A stretch of DNA of 64,000 nucleotides from Thermothelomyces thermophilus ATCC 42464 (GCF_000226095.1 NC_016474.1:2356001-2420000), one strand, 5' to 3'; counted from the first letter of the stretch, positions 45,974-59,732 are shown. The notes: a model not told the origin generated them from the sequence alone. Numbers and translations are program-made.

Positions 45974-47580
45974 ATGGCGGGCGGCTCCGAGCCATTTCCG
46001 CCGCTCAGCGCGGCAGCCGATCGCCAATTCCAATCCACGGCTACCGACAATAGCGCACCCCGTCGCCGCAGAAAGTCCAGCATTCTTGGGAGCGAGTTAC
46101 GCGTCGGAGACACGGGCGCGCCCTCGATAGCGACCGGCATTGCCCAGCTCAGTGGTCCTGCAAAGGTACACATACCTCCGCCGGGGGGAGAGGGAAAGGG
46201 AAGAAGCAGAAAAAAAAAGTTGGGGAAGTGAGGAAAAAAAAGGGGGGGAGAGGGGAAGGAAGGGAGAGGGTGAAGGGTACCGAGACACGCGGCTAACAAT
46301 AACAGGAATCCGCAGCAAGCCCCGCGACAACTACGAAACGCTTCTCGAAGCGCCGGAAAGCTCGCTCCGCCCTGCGCCGCGCAAAGAGCATCGCCGTCAA
46401 GCACACGTGGGTGCTGCCACTGGTCATCCTGCTCGTCTTCCTCTTCCTCTACGCCATCAACCCGACCGAGGCGAACCCGATCCACCACTTCATCTTCCTC
46501 TCGTACAAGCTGCCCACTTCGAGCCCGGACGAGCCCCCTCAGTATGGAAAGGGCCCCTGGGACATCGCCCTGGTCTCCTTCTACACCGTCGTCCTGTCCT
46601 TCACCCGCGAGTTCATCATGCAGGAGATCCTGCGGCCCATGGCCCGCTGGGCCGGGCTGAGGTCGCGCGGCAAGCAGGCCCGCTTCATGGAGCAGATGTA
46701 CACCGCTCTCTACTTCGGCCTCCTGGGTCCCACGGGCATGTACGTCATGAGCCGCACCCCCGTGTGGTACTTCGACACGCGCGGCATGTACGAGAACTTT
46801 CCCCACAAGACCCACGACGCCATCTTCAAGTTCTACTACCTCTTCCAGGCCGCCTACTGGGCCCAGCAGGCCATCGTGCTGCTGCTCGGCATGGAGAAGC
46901 CGCGCAAGGACTTCAAGGAGCTCGTCGGCCACCACATCGTCAGCCTCGTCCTCATCGCCCTGAGCTACCGCTTCCACTTCACCTACATGGGCCTGGCCGT
47001 GTACATCACTCACGACATCTCTGACTTCTTCCTTGCCGTGCGTGGCCACTCCAACCCCCCCCCCCCCCCCCCCAAAAAAAAAAAAATCACATCGTCGTAT
47101 CCCACTGACTTTCTCTCTCTCCCCCCTCTCCAGACCTCCAAAATTCTAAACTACCTCGACCACTGGCTCACGGGCCCCTACTACTTCATGTTCATGTGCG
47201 TGTGGATCTACCTGCGCCACTACCTCAACCTGCGCATCCTCTTCAGCCTCTTCACCGAGTTCAAGACGGTCGGCCCCTACGAGCTCAACTGGGAGACCCA
47301 GCAGTACAAGTGCACCATCTCCTTCGTCATCACCCTGGCCCTGCTCAGCGCCCTGCAGGCCCTCAACCTGTTCTGGCTCTTCTTCATCTTCCGCATCGCC
47401 TACCGCTTCGTCGTGCACAACATCGCCAAGGACGACCGCAGCGACGCCGAGGAGTCCGACGTCGACGAGGCCCCCGCCCCCCTTGCTGCGAACGGCTCGG
47501 CGAACGGCGATGTCAAGAGTTCCGCCGCCGCCGCCGCCGCCGCTCCGACCGCGAACGGGGCGGCAAAGAAGCGCAAGTAA
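45974..47580 (+). CDS. lag1: Ceramide synthase Lag1/Lac1 (sphingosine N-acyltransferase)
   Basis: Exons 45974..46165, 46306..47037 and 47134..47580 (introns 140 and 96 bp); 456 residues. A Ser/basic cytosolic N terminus (about 1-105, ending in SKRRKARSALRRAK) precedes the TRAM/LAG/CLN8 membrane domain with six or more helices. The Lag1p motif is intact: GHHIVSLVLIALSYRFHF, then GLAVYITHDISDFFLATSKILNYL, the last part spliced over intron 2 right after FFLA. The two adjacent His and the Asp pair are the catalytic residues. It joins acyl-CoA to a sphingoid base in the ER. The C terminus is acidic, then Ala-rich, ending KKRK, a likely ER-retrieval signal. Intron 2 contains a C19A13 double homopolymer. 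Confidence 0.94.
47055..47086 (+). repeat. C19-A13 double homopolymer in lag1 intron 2
   Basis: 19 C followed directly by 13 A between the donor and the pyrimidine tract of a 96-bp intron. Confidence 0.9.
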
Positions 47581-49528
47581 AACAATAAGTAATGAGAGAT
47601 TATAATTGGCGGCGGGGTGTTGCTCTCTCTTTTTTTTTTCATTCTCTTTCTCCCCGCAACCCGTGTTCCCGTTACAGGTTCCTTCCTCGTGCCCTTGGTT
47701 TCGGAGGATCGCCCACGGTGGGAGCGGGGCGATGTTTGACTTGAGGCTGAGGGAGGGGAGGAGCAGGTGCGGGAGAGAGGAGGGGGAAGTGGGAGCAAGA
47801 GCGAATAAGATGGGTGGGTGTGGAATACGTCTCTCGTTTTATACACATCAACGCAAAGGTAACAGCATGTCATGGACAGGTGTCGAGGCGTCGTTGCTGT
47901 TGTTTAATTTGTTTGGGGAAAAGGGGGAACCCCTCCTGGAGGGGCTTATCCACGGGCACGATGAAAAGGAAACAAAAAAGGGGGGACGATGACATCGGGG
48001 AACGGGTTGGGGAACGACACATTCGCTTATTATATCTCGGTCCGGCATAGAAGGGGAGGAGAGTGGTTTACGACAAAACATGACGAGGAGGAGGAGATAG
48101 GGGGAGGAGAAGGGCGAGGTTTGGCTCCGTGCGAAACCCGTTAGGGAAATGAATTCCCTGAACCCGGGTGGCAAGTACTTCGTTGGTGATGACACACCAC
48201 CTCACGGCGTGCCAACTTGCCGAGTCGCCTTTTTGGGGCAAGTACGCACGGCTGGCAGACTCTGGACGACTTTTTTACAATTTTCGAAAGTACAACAATT
48301 GGAATAGCAGCTTTAATAATAATACAACGACTGATGCGATATACGACGAATTACGTACACATCGTTACCTCGATGTGACATGAGAAGCCGCTCCAACCAA
48401 CCTTACTTGTTACCGAGAATAGAAGTAATGAAGATAGAACGCATGACCCGAGGGCTCTGAAAGGCTTTATACGTACTCCTCCTCTAGCAACGCTCGAAAC
48501 GCACGGTATAAGGACCATCATCCCGCACTCCGAGGTTCAAAACAAAGCCCGGAAGAAGCAACTTTTGGTATATCCGTTCCACTGCTCCTTGTCCCCCCTT
48601 CTCATAGGAAACGAGACCCCCGAGCTATGACTTGTAAAAAACCCTTCCCAATTGCATCCCACTGGTAATGCACCGAGCCGTAGCCATGGCCAACCCCGTC
48701 CGCCCCTGCCCCATGACCCCATCCCGTCCATCCCATTACCCCCAATCCTCCGAAACCCGACCCGAAGTGCCACACTTTACCATGCTCTTCATCAGAAGAC
48801 AGAAAGCTAAAGCAAAGGGAGATAAGACAGGCGAGGGAAAAGCTTAAATAAAAAAAGGAGAAGAAGGGGGAAAAGGGAAAAGAAAATAACGCCGCCCATG
48901 CTTCAAGAATCGTGGTCATGTCATCTCTCATTAGAATATGTGTTGAGATGGTGCTCGGGTTAACCGCAACTGAGCACCAACACTCTTCGAGGGAAGTGGT
49001 AAAACCTCCCCCCCAATTCCCTGCGCACCAGAAAACCAGAGGGCATAGACAAAAACATCGCTGATGAAGCGCATGGTATGGACTGCTAAATATAAAAACA
49101 GTAACACACAGAAAAGGCAAGCGACTAGCGTGGGCAGGGAGCAAGTGATGATTAGGTTAATGCTCCTCAAAACGTCCCTTAGCTGTACGCTGCTCGTTTC
49201 AGGTGCATATTCGAACTGGCTCAGGAAGTCGTCAAATCATCGCGGTATTATGGTCGTGCCGAATCATATCTCACGGTGGTGATGGACGGTGTCGGGATTA
49301 ATGTTGGAGGCCTTATTTGCCTCGCTGAGGGGGTTGTTTCCGGTATTAAGGACACCAATTGTTGTTGCTGCCGGAGGATGACATCGTGCACAAGAGCAGA
49401 ACAGACAGAGAGAGCAGCGTCAGGGAGCCGAATGTGACCTGTCCGGTCTCTTGACGGCTGCCCTTGCGTATTAGTTGATTCGTAAATTGATTCGGGAGAG
49501 TTCAGGTTTGGCCCTAGCAAAGGCCTAA
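47581..49528. other. Convergent intergenic region, no gene seen
   Basis: 1.95 kb between the 3' ends of lag1 and hmt1. Short frames on both strands lack any recognisable domain. Confidence 0.55.
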
Positions 49529-52500
49529 TTAGGGGAATCTGGACGTATCGGTCGAGCGCCCGGCGGATGATGACTCGGATGGAAACGAATAGAGCAGCGG
49601 CCGAGCTTCGTCCTTGGGCTTATCGGGCTGACCATCGTGAGCGTCCGCGCCATCGTCCTGAAGCGTGCCGTCCGAGCCGCTCGAGGACGTATTGCTCGTA
49701 TTCGAGGAGATGGACGCCGTCTCATGAGCGTCGGCCGCGTTCGCCGAAGGGCTCTGAGGGGCAGTCGGAAGAACCGTCGATGATAGCATGCTGTTGTAGC
49801 CGTCGTCGCCGAGGTTCGCCTGGCTCAACAGCTTCTTTGCTTTCCTAGTGGCGTCGCGAGCGTGCTCGGCCGCCTTCTCGGCGCGACAGTGCTTCTCCCA
49901 CATGGCGGCGTAGCGGCCATTGAGCGCCAGAAGCTCTTGGTGAGTGCCCCTCTCGACGACGGTACCAGCATGGAGGACGATGATCTGGTCGGCGTGGGTG
50001 ATGGTCGACAACCGGTGACTGGAGGTGACACTTTGCGTTAGTCCTATAACCTGCTTTTGTTCTTTTCAAGTTTGTCCGGAATATCGATCCGCGGGTACTC
50101 ACGCGATAATCAACAGCGTGCGATCCTGGCCGAATTTGCCGCTGATCAGCTTGGACTGGATCTTTTGCTCCGTCTCGCCATCGAGCGCCGATGTCGCCTC
50201 ATCCAGCATGATGATCCTGGGGTTCTTCAGAATCGTCCGCGCAATGGCCACGCGCTGTTTCTCGCCGCCGCTCAGCCGGAGTCCGCGCTCGCCGACTTTG
50301 GTAAGGTAGCCGTCGGGAAAGCTCATGATACGGTCGTGGATGGCAGCGGCGCGGCAGGCATCGAAGACCTCCTCGTCGGTCGCATTCGGGTTGGCGTACT
50401 TGAGATTATACATCAACGTCTCGTTGAACAGGATGGTGTCCTGCGGCACAACACCGATGAAGCGGCGCACTGAGTCGATGGTTACGTCCTTGACGTCGTG
50501 GCCGTCAACCTCGATGCTGCCCTCGTGACAGTTGTAGTACCGAAACATGAGGCGGAAAACGGTGGACTTGCCCCCGCCGGACTCGCCCACAAATGCGGTC
50601 GTGGTGCCCGGTTTGCACTCGAAGGACAGGTCGCGCAGGGCGGGCCTGCGCTTGTCGTACGAGAAGCCGACGTTATTCCACTTGATATGGCCGGTACACT
50701 CCCGCAGCGGACCCACGCCGAGCTTGTCGACGACGGTCGGTTGGATCTTGAAGAGCTCGAGCAGCCTCTCGCCCGAGATCATGGCCGACTGCACCGTACG
50801 GTAGAAAGTGCCAAAGAAGTTGAGAGGGCCCTGCAACTGGTTGAGGTATGTGACAAGGAGGACAAAATCGCCTACGGTCCTGTCGCCACGCGACACCTGG
50901 TAGCCGCACGTCAGCAGGGCGACAAGCAGGCCGCACATGAACACCACCGACTGGCAGATGTTCATGTGGCTGATGCCGTACGTAACCTTGGCCTCGGCCT
51001 CCTGGAACTTCTTGATAGCCTCGCCGTAGCGGTCAAACTCCCTCCTCTCGGCGTTGAAGTACTTGACCGTCTCGTACGACATGATGGAATCATTCTTGAC
51101 GGCTTCCTCTTCGCGGTCGGCGTTGACCATCTCGCGGCGCTGATCAGCTCTGGTGGCGGCCATACGGATGGTCAGGTAAAGGTAGTAGAACGTGATGATG
51201 GAGACGAAGAGGGCGTAGATGGAGCCGAAGCGGATGTAGAAGTAGATGATGGCCACCAGAAGGTCCACCAACATCGGCACTACCTGGAACGTGACCTGCT
51301 CGAGAAACTGGTTGATGGACGCGCCCTTGTTGAGCGCCGAGAGCACCTCGCCCGTGCGCTTGCCCAGATGGAAATCCAGCGAGAGGGAATGGACATGTTC
51401 GAAAGCGGCCGTCGTCAGGGCCCGGTATGTGTGCTGCGACACGGGAATCCAGAGAATCGACCGGATCGAGCCCAGCAGGCCAGACGGTCCTTGGAGCAGC
51501 TTGTAGAGAATGAGGAGCCCGAGCTCTAACCACACCTTGTCAATACCCTGCTTCTTGAACGTGTCGGTGAGGACGCCGAGCTGGGCAGGAACGAGGATGT
51601 TGACGACGCGCTGCAAGATCACCAAGATGAAGCACAGGAGAACAACCCCCTGGAGCTTGGCGGACTTGCTGGGCCACAGGTAGGGGAAAAAGATGGAGTA
51701 GCCGCGGCAATATTCGAACCACGTCTTGTGAGGGAGCTTGTCCGGCCTGTAGAAGGCAGCCCCCTCGTCCTGCTGCTGCTGGCATCCCTGTTCCCCGGGC
51801 GCATCCAGGTTACGGCGCGTGTTTCTGCCGGTGGTGCCGTAGTGAATGCCACGCCTCGCATGCCCGTTGCTATGGTCGCGGTAGTCTCCATTGCTGTCGA
51901 GCAGCGGGCTCGCCTCGTCCACGTCCACGACCGATCGCTGTGCCTCCTCGTCGTGCAGGCGCCGCGTTTCGACCCGCTTCCTGGCAACGGCAGCGTATAG
52001 GCCGATTAGAGAGACGAGTAGACAGATACGGACTCCCGCGATACCGACATCGACCAGGTCCCAAAATCCGAGACCGTTGTCCGGGGGTGCTGTTAGGTAG
52101 CGCAGGTAGCCACTATCGGTGAGAGCGAGAACCGAGGCGAGCAGGATGACAATTTCGCCTATGAGACCGAGGACCCAGAAGATGGCGTGAACCACGATTG
52201 GACCTTTGCGCCACTCGAAGAGAGTGATGAGGACGTACAGGTAGAGAAACGCCGAGCCGACGATGTAGACCTGGGTGCTTTGTCAGCCTGGAGGGGGGGC
52301 GGATCTTGATCATGCGGGCGGGCGGCCTCTCCCACGAATTTGCTGAAGTGATGGTAATTGGGCCACGGCGGGCGGGTCTTTCAAACTTACGATTCTCTCT
52401 TCGCCACACCACCACGCATTGTCGAGCCCCCCGTCTCTGGTTGATCCCATGGCGTGGATCGCGACAGCGGCGCCATTGGCGACGAACGACGTCACAACGG

Positions 52501-52804
52501 CGGCCGTCAGGTACAAAAACACGGGGCGAGCGAGGCCGGCGGCGCCATCGACGTCGTCGGCTTCCTGTAGCGCTTCCTGCTCCCGTTTTCGCTTGGTGAT
52601 CGGCAGCGGCTTCCCGCCGGGGCCCGTCACGGTGGGTGCAGCCAGCTGCTCCTCGGATTTGGACGTGATAACGGTGTGGACGCCGGCCGAGAGGGTGAAG
52701 GCCAGGAGCAGGATGACCGGATAGAGCAGCTGAGCCTTCTGCAGGACCAGCAGGGCCGTGCTGGAGCCCTGCTCCGAACCGCCATGCTCGATCAACGAGT
52801 CCAT
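49529..52804 (-). CDS. hmt1: Hmt1-type half ABC transporter (heavy-metal tolerance)
   Basis: Exons in transcription order 52804..52391, 52270..50103 and 50018..49529 (introns 120 and 84 bp); 1023 residues. An N-terminal hydrophobic domain of about five helices (TMD0, 1-270) precedes a six-helix ABC core (about 300-600, with [21 protein letters not shown] and [16 protein letters not shown], typical of the Atm1/Hmt1 group). The nucleotide-binding domain has Walker A GESGGGKS at 700-707, signature LSGGE at 804-808, Walker B IIMLDE to Glu829, and H-loop His862, which begins exon 3. The extra TMD0 points to vacuolar Hmt1 rather than mitochondrial Atm1. In fission yeast, Hmt1 carries phytochelatin or glutathione conjugates into the vacuole for cadmium tolerance. 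The last about 110 residues are Ser/Asp-rich and poorly conserved. Confidence 0.92.
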
Positions 52805-53004
52805 GCTGGGCCTGCGAGGAAGCTCGGAGAGTTAGAAAAAGACGGATTAATGATTGCAGGTCAGTACCGCCGCGAGGAGGGCGGGGAGGAAAAAAGGGAA
52901 AATAGAGGGCGGTAGAGGAGGATGAAGGGAGGACGAAGGGAGGACGAGAGAAGCAAAGAGCGTTATTGAAGACTACACTGCATTGCTGCTCTGATCTCGG
53001 GTAA

Positions 53005-53042
53005 GGCGAGGCGAGGCAAGGCGAGGCAAGGCAAGGCGAGGT
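53005..53042 (+). repeat. GGCRA pentamer tandem repeat
   Basis: Seven copies of GGCGA/GGCAA in mixed order, about 200 bp upstream of the hmt1 start codon. Confidence 0.9.
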
Positions 53043-54527
53043 GGATATGATGTTGTTGTCTTGCCCGCCGTTTGGTAGCGGAAATACGGCAATGCAAAGG
53101 TAGTAGTAGTAGTAATGGAGGAGGAGTTGGTGGTTAGAGCAGCGGATGGTGGACATACGAATTTCCAGTCAAGGAAGCCGATCTCTTAGGACGACTTGGA
53201 GGCGAGGCAGTGCTGGCGGCTCCTCATGGCCTTCCCCCTACGGGTCGCGGCGGCAAATGGAGGGGCTATCATCGTGTTTCGCAAGGTCAGCATGCTGAAT
53301 CGCAACCGTGAATGGCCCGGTCGAGCAGCGGCCTCGGTGGGGACGGCTGTTGCGCAGCTGACGAGGTTGATGTGTGGCTTTCGCCACTGGTGCGGGCGGG
53401 TCCCGAGGCCGACTTCAACGACTTTGAATCCGGCCTTCGGTGATGAGATGGCTGGCAGATGACAGGCCGATTGACTAACCTGTAGTGATGTGCAAGCCGT
53501 TCTTCCAGGTCTCGAGATCTACTACGGAGGCCGATTGCTTTGCGGCGGCTGCCTCTTCTCCTTTTTTTTTTTCTTTCCTTGTTTTCCCTCTGCCCTTTGC
53601 TTTTTGTTTTTACCTCTTGGTATTCCTCCTGTTCGTGTCGACCTCGATTGTGGCCGGGCTTGCCCGCCGTTCTTTGGCTGGTCTTCGGTGCGACCTCGAG
53701 GATGGCCGGTCTTGACCGGTGGAAGCGGTCGAGACAGGACGCAATGGGCCGAGGGGTCGAGGGGTCGAGAGTTCAAACGAGCGTGGTGGGACGAATTGTT
53801 GGATGGACTCTCGGGGAAGAAAGGCGAGCTTCAACCAGGAGGTGGACCTGTCGACGGGGGCTTTTTTAGGTATTCGTTGAATCTACGTCCTCCATGTATT
53901 TCTCCCCGGCCCCAGGCCCCGGCTGCCCTTTGGAGGTACTTCCGTCCATACACTAGTGTAGGTGAAGTCGGTAAAAGGGTACACGAAACCTTTCGGGTGG
54001 ATGGGCTGTGCTGGTGCTGCTGCCGGCTGTTCACTGGGGGTAGCGGCAACCCAAGACACAGGTTGACACCCATGCAAGGTTACCCTGCTCAGGCGCGCAG
54101 CCAACCACAACCAACGGCAGGCACGCTGTGTCTCTCTGGGAGGGTGGGGTGGAGGAGGCCCAGATGTGCGGCTTCCTAGTGTAGAGTAGGCGTGCATCGC
54201 TCGCCAGATGGGTCGAGCGTCATGGGAAGGGTTGCACAGGCCCGCGTCCCCAACCGTACCACTGCTTCTTCTTCTGGAATCGGAAATTTTGAGAGTGCTG
54301 AAAAACAAGGCTCGTATGTACTACTGTACACGTACTCGTACAGTACGGAGTACATCGCAGCACACATTACGAGCAGTGTTCGTGTCGCGCAGTGTACAGT
54401 ATATAAGGTAAAATAGGTATGCATCCGACCTTACAAGCACGGTAGGTAGGATACCTCTGTTACGGTGGAGGTACATGTATGTACTGTACATACCTACTCA
54501 GTACTTGCGCTAGGTGCCCTTGCTGGG

Positions 54528-54560
54528 AAAAAAAAAAAAAAAAAAAGGGGGGGGGGGGGG
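54528..54560 (+). repeat. A19-G14 double homopolymer
   Basis: 19 A followed directly by 14 G. Confidence 0.9.
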
Positions 54561-55662
54561 CGAATCATAGGTGTTCCCTTCTCGGCCTGTCTGGGGTCAA
54601 ACATGGGCTGTAACCTTCAACTGCAAAGAAGAAGAAAAAACTTGTTGCAGAAGAAGAGAAAAGTGCCGAGGCCGAAAGATGACACCGAAGATGGCCATGG
54701 TCATGGAGCAAAACGGCCGGTTAAAGTTGGACAGCTAACACATGGGGGCCCGACGTATAGTACAGTACATGCTCGGTACATAGTGTCGATAGCTCGGCGG
54801 GCCCAGGATCACCGCCTGGCGCCCTCTGGAGAGACGGGAGGTGCGGGAGTCGGACCGGGCGACGAGCGAGGATCTCGAGACGTGGACCGACGGATTGGCA
54901 GACACGCAGGTCTGGAACGCTGCTATCCGGTCATATGGGCTTCGGACGGGCCCAAACGAGCTCCGATGGGCTCAGACGGGCTGAGACGGTTTATGGCTAC
55001 GCGCTGGCATGTTGGCTCATACCCTCCATTTCCCATCAAAGTTCGAAGGCTGTAGGATTGGCTGTTCTTGTTCTTTTCATCTTTTTCTTTTTTTTTTTTC
55101 TCTTATCTCTCTTTTTTTCCCCTTTATCTTGTCTCTCTTCTGTCGATCGCACCACAAAGTCGCGTCTACTTTCGTACGCACACACGATGTTTTAGAGGTC
55201 GCGTGCCCACCTTGTAATGTACATTCACCCGCATCCGAGAGTGAACATTGCTCTCGCCCTACAGCACCTAGGCATGGATATTAGTCAAGGAGGCCCATTG
55301 ACCTTGAGTACTCGAGGCATCATAGGTGGTATGCTGTACTCCGTAGAATATCGGGGTTTGTCCGAGGAAAGGCATGGAGCAGTCGACGTAGGTCAGGTAC
55401 CTTGAGCACATTTACGAACCTGGCCTATACTGCGCATCTTGGTACTTGCAAGGGATATATAGCTAGGTATGTATTAAGTGTTCTCAAGTATGTACAGACA
55501 TACATACCTTAGAGGTAGTGGAGAACGGTGTAGTTTATCGGCAGTTCTCTGGGCCGTTGTACTGGCAAGACCATGATATGACGATGCCTTAGCCGGGTGT
55601 TCAATGCGTAGGTGCCTTAAACTCTGTGCGCACAGAAAACCCTACGGCGAACACTCCATCCT

Positions 55663-55663
55663 C

Positions 55664-55704
<41 letters not shown>
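55663..55704 (+). repeat. CT microsatellite
   Basis: (CT)n with one TTT interruption. Confidence 0.9.
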
Positions 55705-58186
55705 GTGGGCGATGGGCATGGCTTCGAAAGCGAGACCTGCGCAAGCGGCTTGCCTCGAAATCAATCTCCCCGGGTTGTTCCTCGGGCCACTGCAGGCTCA
55801 CTCACCGCCTTGCAGTCGACAGAGTGACCCGTAGCTAGGCTGCATGCGCTATGCATGCATGCGCATATATCCAAGACCCCAAACCACGACGGCGCTCGCG
55901 TTAGTTATCCGCATGGGAGCCAGTAACCCAAGTGGAGATGTGGATCTACCCATCCCTGGTGCATTCCGGGGGTCTCGAAGGCCCTGGACTCGAAAGTCAC
56001 GGGGAATAGGCTGCGCCGGCGCGCCATACGCGCCTTCCAAGTTCCAGGTCAACGGTGGGGCAGGATCCCTGGCAACGGCCTGGCCTACCAAGGATTAGTG
56101 TACTCCTTACGGGACCATGGCGCCTGCGCACACTATCAGTACACTAAGGTACTGCGAGCGCAGCAACTACCTGAGCTGCCTTACTAGTAAGTACGGATGT
56201 CGCTACCAAAAGAAGTGGCTCACCGCCTTTGTGCACGGACCATGCAAGGTCGCTGAAGTTTTAGAAGGTAACTTCACTAACAATCGGCCACATTGCCTAG
56301 ACTTTAGTGGCTATAGTGCTTTGCCCCACTGTACTTTATGTTGCTTTTAGCGGATTCATTCTGCCGGTCAAATTTGGCGGTGAGCCAGTTCTTTTGGTAG
56401 CGACATCCGTACTTTCACTCTACATGCTGCAAGTGGATACTCGAGCCGGTTGGCCAGCTGCGTTCGGTTGGCTGCAGATTCGTCCTCTCGCCTCTCACGC
56501 GCTCCACTAGAAGCCGCTTTCCCTTGGTCCCATGCTCCGCCGACACCGCCGAGCACTGGCGCTGAAGCGACAAGTTCCCGACGGTGAAGGGTGTTTTTCG
56601 CACACATCCAACAACGCGAGTGATGCACAACCGACCTAGTGTGCAGGCAAGGGCGGACGGAAGCAGCTAGTTACACGTGTTCTGGAGCCCAATCCTGTGG
56701 CACACGGTACGGCTGCATCCATTGCCGCGGATGTCGAGCAGGATGCCCCATGTCGGGCTGCACCATCAACACATGGCACCGAAGTCAGGCGCTTGACACC
56801 AAGGTTGCTTTCCGCAGCGCCCTGGACACTCGGCCCGCGCTGGGCTTGCCACATTTTGTAGGTGCCGGATGTTGGGAGCGTATCATTGTAAGGCACGGAT
56901 GCAAGATATGTATGTATCCATCCGTATTCACAACTTACCGTGTATAGTTATACACATACTTGGGTATCTAGAGGTACTTTTAGATTACGATAGGTTCCTG
57001 CGAACCGGGGCCACGACCACATCGGGGAGGGCGCACAAGGCGCCAGCCGCAATTTCGCAACAACGCAGGGCTATCTAAAGTAAGAAGGGGGGAAGGGAGG
57101 AGGATGGGGAGGGCTCCCGGAAGCAACCCAATTTCGAGAAGGGTGTCCGTGGGCAGCGATGCCTCTGGTCGGATGGAGGGTTCGGGTCTCATCGAGCACA
57201 CTCTTGGCCAGGGAGAGAAGGACCTCCGCAAACCAGGCGAGTCAAGTACCCATGGCTTGCATGTAGCTGACAGACAGCATGGCACCTGGCCGAGGCTCTT
57301 CATGGGGAAGAAGGAGTGCAGCCCCGAGACATTGCCTGAAACGGGCCACGCATTTCTTCTATCCGTACAGAATCGGATTTGCAACCGCAAAAAAAAGCAA
57401 AAAAAAAAAAAGAAAAAAAAAGAGCTCGATTCGACGCCCCTCGTTTTCGGTTTAAGTAAGATGGCCCGAACGGTCCGGCAGGGGTGGCGGGAACGGGCGG
57501 GAGGGAGTGCCTGGGCAACCGAACCTACTCCATGCACATGCGACATCTTCCGTGACCGGAGGAGGCGGATCGAACAGAGCATATTCTCGGTCTTCCCGTA
57601 GTCGGCACGGATCAGACTAAATCAATGTCAGTACACTACGGAACGACACCAGATGAAGCCCTGCCAAGCGTGGTAATGCTCAATCCTCATGTGGCCGGAT
57701 CCGGTAGTCAACCAGGATGGGAGAGTCTTCCTCCGGGATCTTCTTCCTTTTTCAGCTCAGACGTCGTGCCCTCGCACGGCACGGGAGTTTATCAAAGCTC
57801 CAGCCAGCCCCGGCAGCAGCAGCCGATCTTCCCTTGGCATTTACCGGGCACTCACCCTGGCCCTACAGGGCACTACGGAGTACTATGTCCTGTTACTGTA
57901 CACCGCAGCAAGTTTTTGCAAGTTTTGCGTGTAGTTCCTGTCTTTGTATAACACTTGTTGATTGTGCATGACATACGGTACATACATGATGTATCCGTAG
58001 TGTATGTATGTACATGCGTTATCCGTACTGCGGAGTGGAAAGGAGTTCTCGGTTCGTGTCATCAAGGGCCGTCTCCCGTTTGGCGGATCCCGTCCCATCC
58101 CGTCCGGCCCCGAACTCCGGCTCACCGACACAACGACAATGCAGTACAATGCAGCTAGTCGACCGGTCAGGGGAAGGGAAGAGGAA

Positions 58187-58202
58187 GGGGGGGGGGGGGG
58201 GG
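58187..58202 (+). repeat. Poly(G) tract of 16
   Basis: Uninterrupted G run following a GGAAGGG-rich lead; a possible quadruplex former. Confidence 0.85.
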
Positions 58203-58934
58203 TAGAGTCCCCAACTCCCAGGCGAAAGTCCAAGCCGTGACCAAAGAGCCATGAGCCTCTGGGGGATGTCATTGCCGATCTTCGATAATAACCATGCTGT
58301 CCTGGCTCCGGCTATTTGGAATTGGCAACTGTGTCGAACTCCGTCAGAGTTCTTCGGCCGGCTGCTGCAACATCCACACGGCACACCCTGGTCGACCTGA
58401 AAAAAAGAAAAAAAAAAAACGCGTGTCTCAAGGGAAGCACAGGCCGGCCGCGGGCGCTACGGCTGCACAACAGCATCCCCGCCTTTTCTCTTCTTTTTTC
58501 CCTTTTCCCGGCGCCTTGCTTCTGGATGATGATGTCGGTTGGAAAGCCTAGCACGGCCTGCCGCAGCTTTGCTGCTGGAAGAGACAGGGGTGGAAAGGAC
58601 GGGAAGGGACAAGAGTGGCTGCGTCACCGCGGTCACTGAAAAATGGTCTCGAAGTTCCCGTGCCCCTTTCTCCCCGGGTTCTACCACGTTTCCCGATTCG
58701 TTCCCGCATTTCCCCCCCATGCGTCCAGATGATTTTGGGTTTACAACACTACAGCCAAGTTACAGAGTATGTCTGTATATACACTCTGTATGTACGGATT
58801 ACAGTAGCTCTATACTTCGTACAGACACTACAACAGAAGAATGTTGCTTCTCGCGTAGCTTGCCGGCGCCACAGTCGTCCGAGCTTGACTGTGCCGCATC
58901 CGAGACCCATTTCCTCTTCGCCCTGGCCATACGC

Positions 58935-58962
58935 TGTATGTATGTATGTATGTATGTATGTA
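58935..58962 (+). repeat. (TGTA)7 microsatellite
   Basis: Seven perfect tetramers; a TACGGATTA site lies about 30 bp downstream. Confidence 0.95.
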
Positions 58963-59689
58963 CGCCGCCACGCTGCATGTGTGTTGCGTCTATGTACGGA
59001 TTATACACAGTCATTCCCTTGTGAAGTCTAGGAGTCGCGCGGGGGGGAATATACCCGAACGGATATCCGCCTCTTGTCGTCGTCAGCCAGCCTGCATTCT
59101 TCATGCAACACCAGACCCTTGACCATCTCTGACTTGTTCTGGCCCCTCCATTCGAGTTCTTCTTCTTCTTCTCCTTTTCCCTCGCTTTTCAAGCCAGAGA
59201 GACAAACAGGTTGAAGTAGGGTTTCCTTGAACGAGGAAGTGTTTCCGGGGAGGCCGAAGAAAGATTGTTAAGATCAGCTCTCTGGAGCGGACCGACAGCC
59301 GTGACAGCCGTCCTTGATGGTTTTCTGACCAAAGGCTGAGATTCTCGTGGCTGGGAGCTGGCGGAGGCGTGCATCATGCATGTATGTACAGTAAGTACAT
59401 TACAGACATGTGTCTACATACGAGATTGTACGAATATGTCACTACATGGTCTCCCAGCAAGATCTCGGGGAAGGGATGGGCCCGGCTCGCTATCGTTGAC
59501 GATCACCCCCGCGTTTCACCAGCTGACCTCTAGTGTCTCGGCTCGGTACACTTTTTTGTTGGGTGGCTGCGTGGGGTGGTCCGGATAGCGAACCCGAGTT
59601 CGATATTGGCCAAGTGATCTGCTTCGATGTATGTATGTACATACCCCCTTGAGCGACGCTGAGGCACCTTCCCGTCCACATCATCTCTC

Positions 59690-59732
59690 TTTTCTCTATC
59701 TCTATCTATCTCTCTCTCTCTCTCTCTCTCCC
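59690..59732 (+). repeat. TCTA/CT microsatellite
   Basis: Short TCTATC units passing into a (CT)n tract. Confidence 0.85.

Noticed and set aside
50498-51529. 343-codon plus-strand open frame
   Set aside because: Exactly antisense to the conserved hmt1 exon 2; a by-product of GC-rich codons.
53490-54179. 229-codon plus-strand open frame
   Set aside because: Low-complexity Phe/Ser start and no recognisable family; two other frames are also open over the same DNA.
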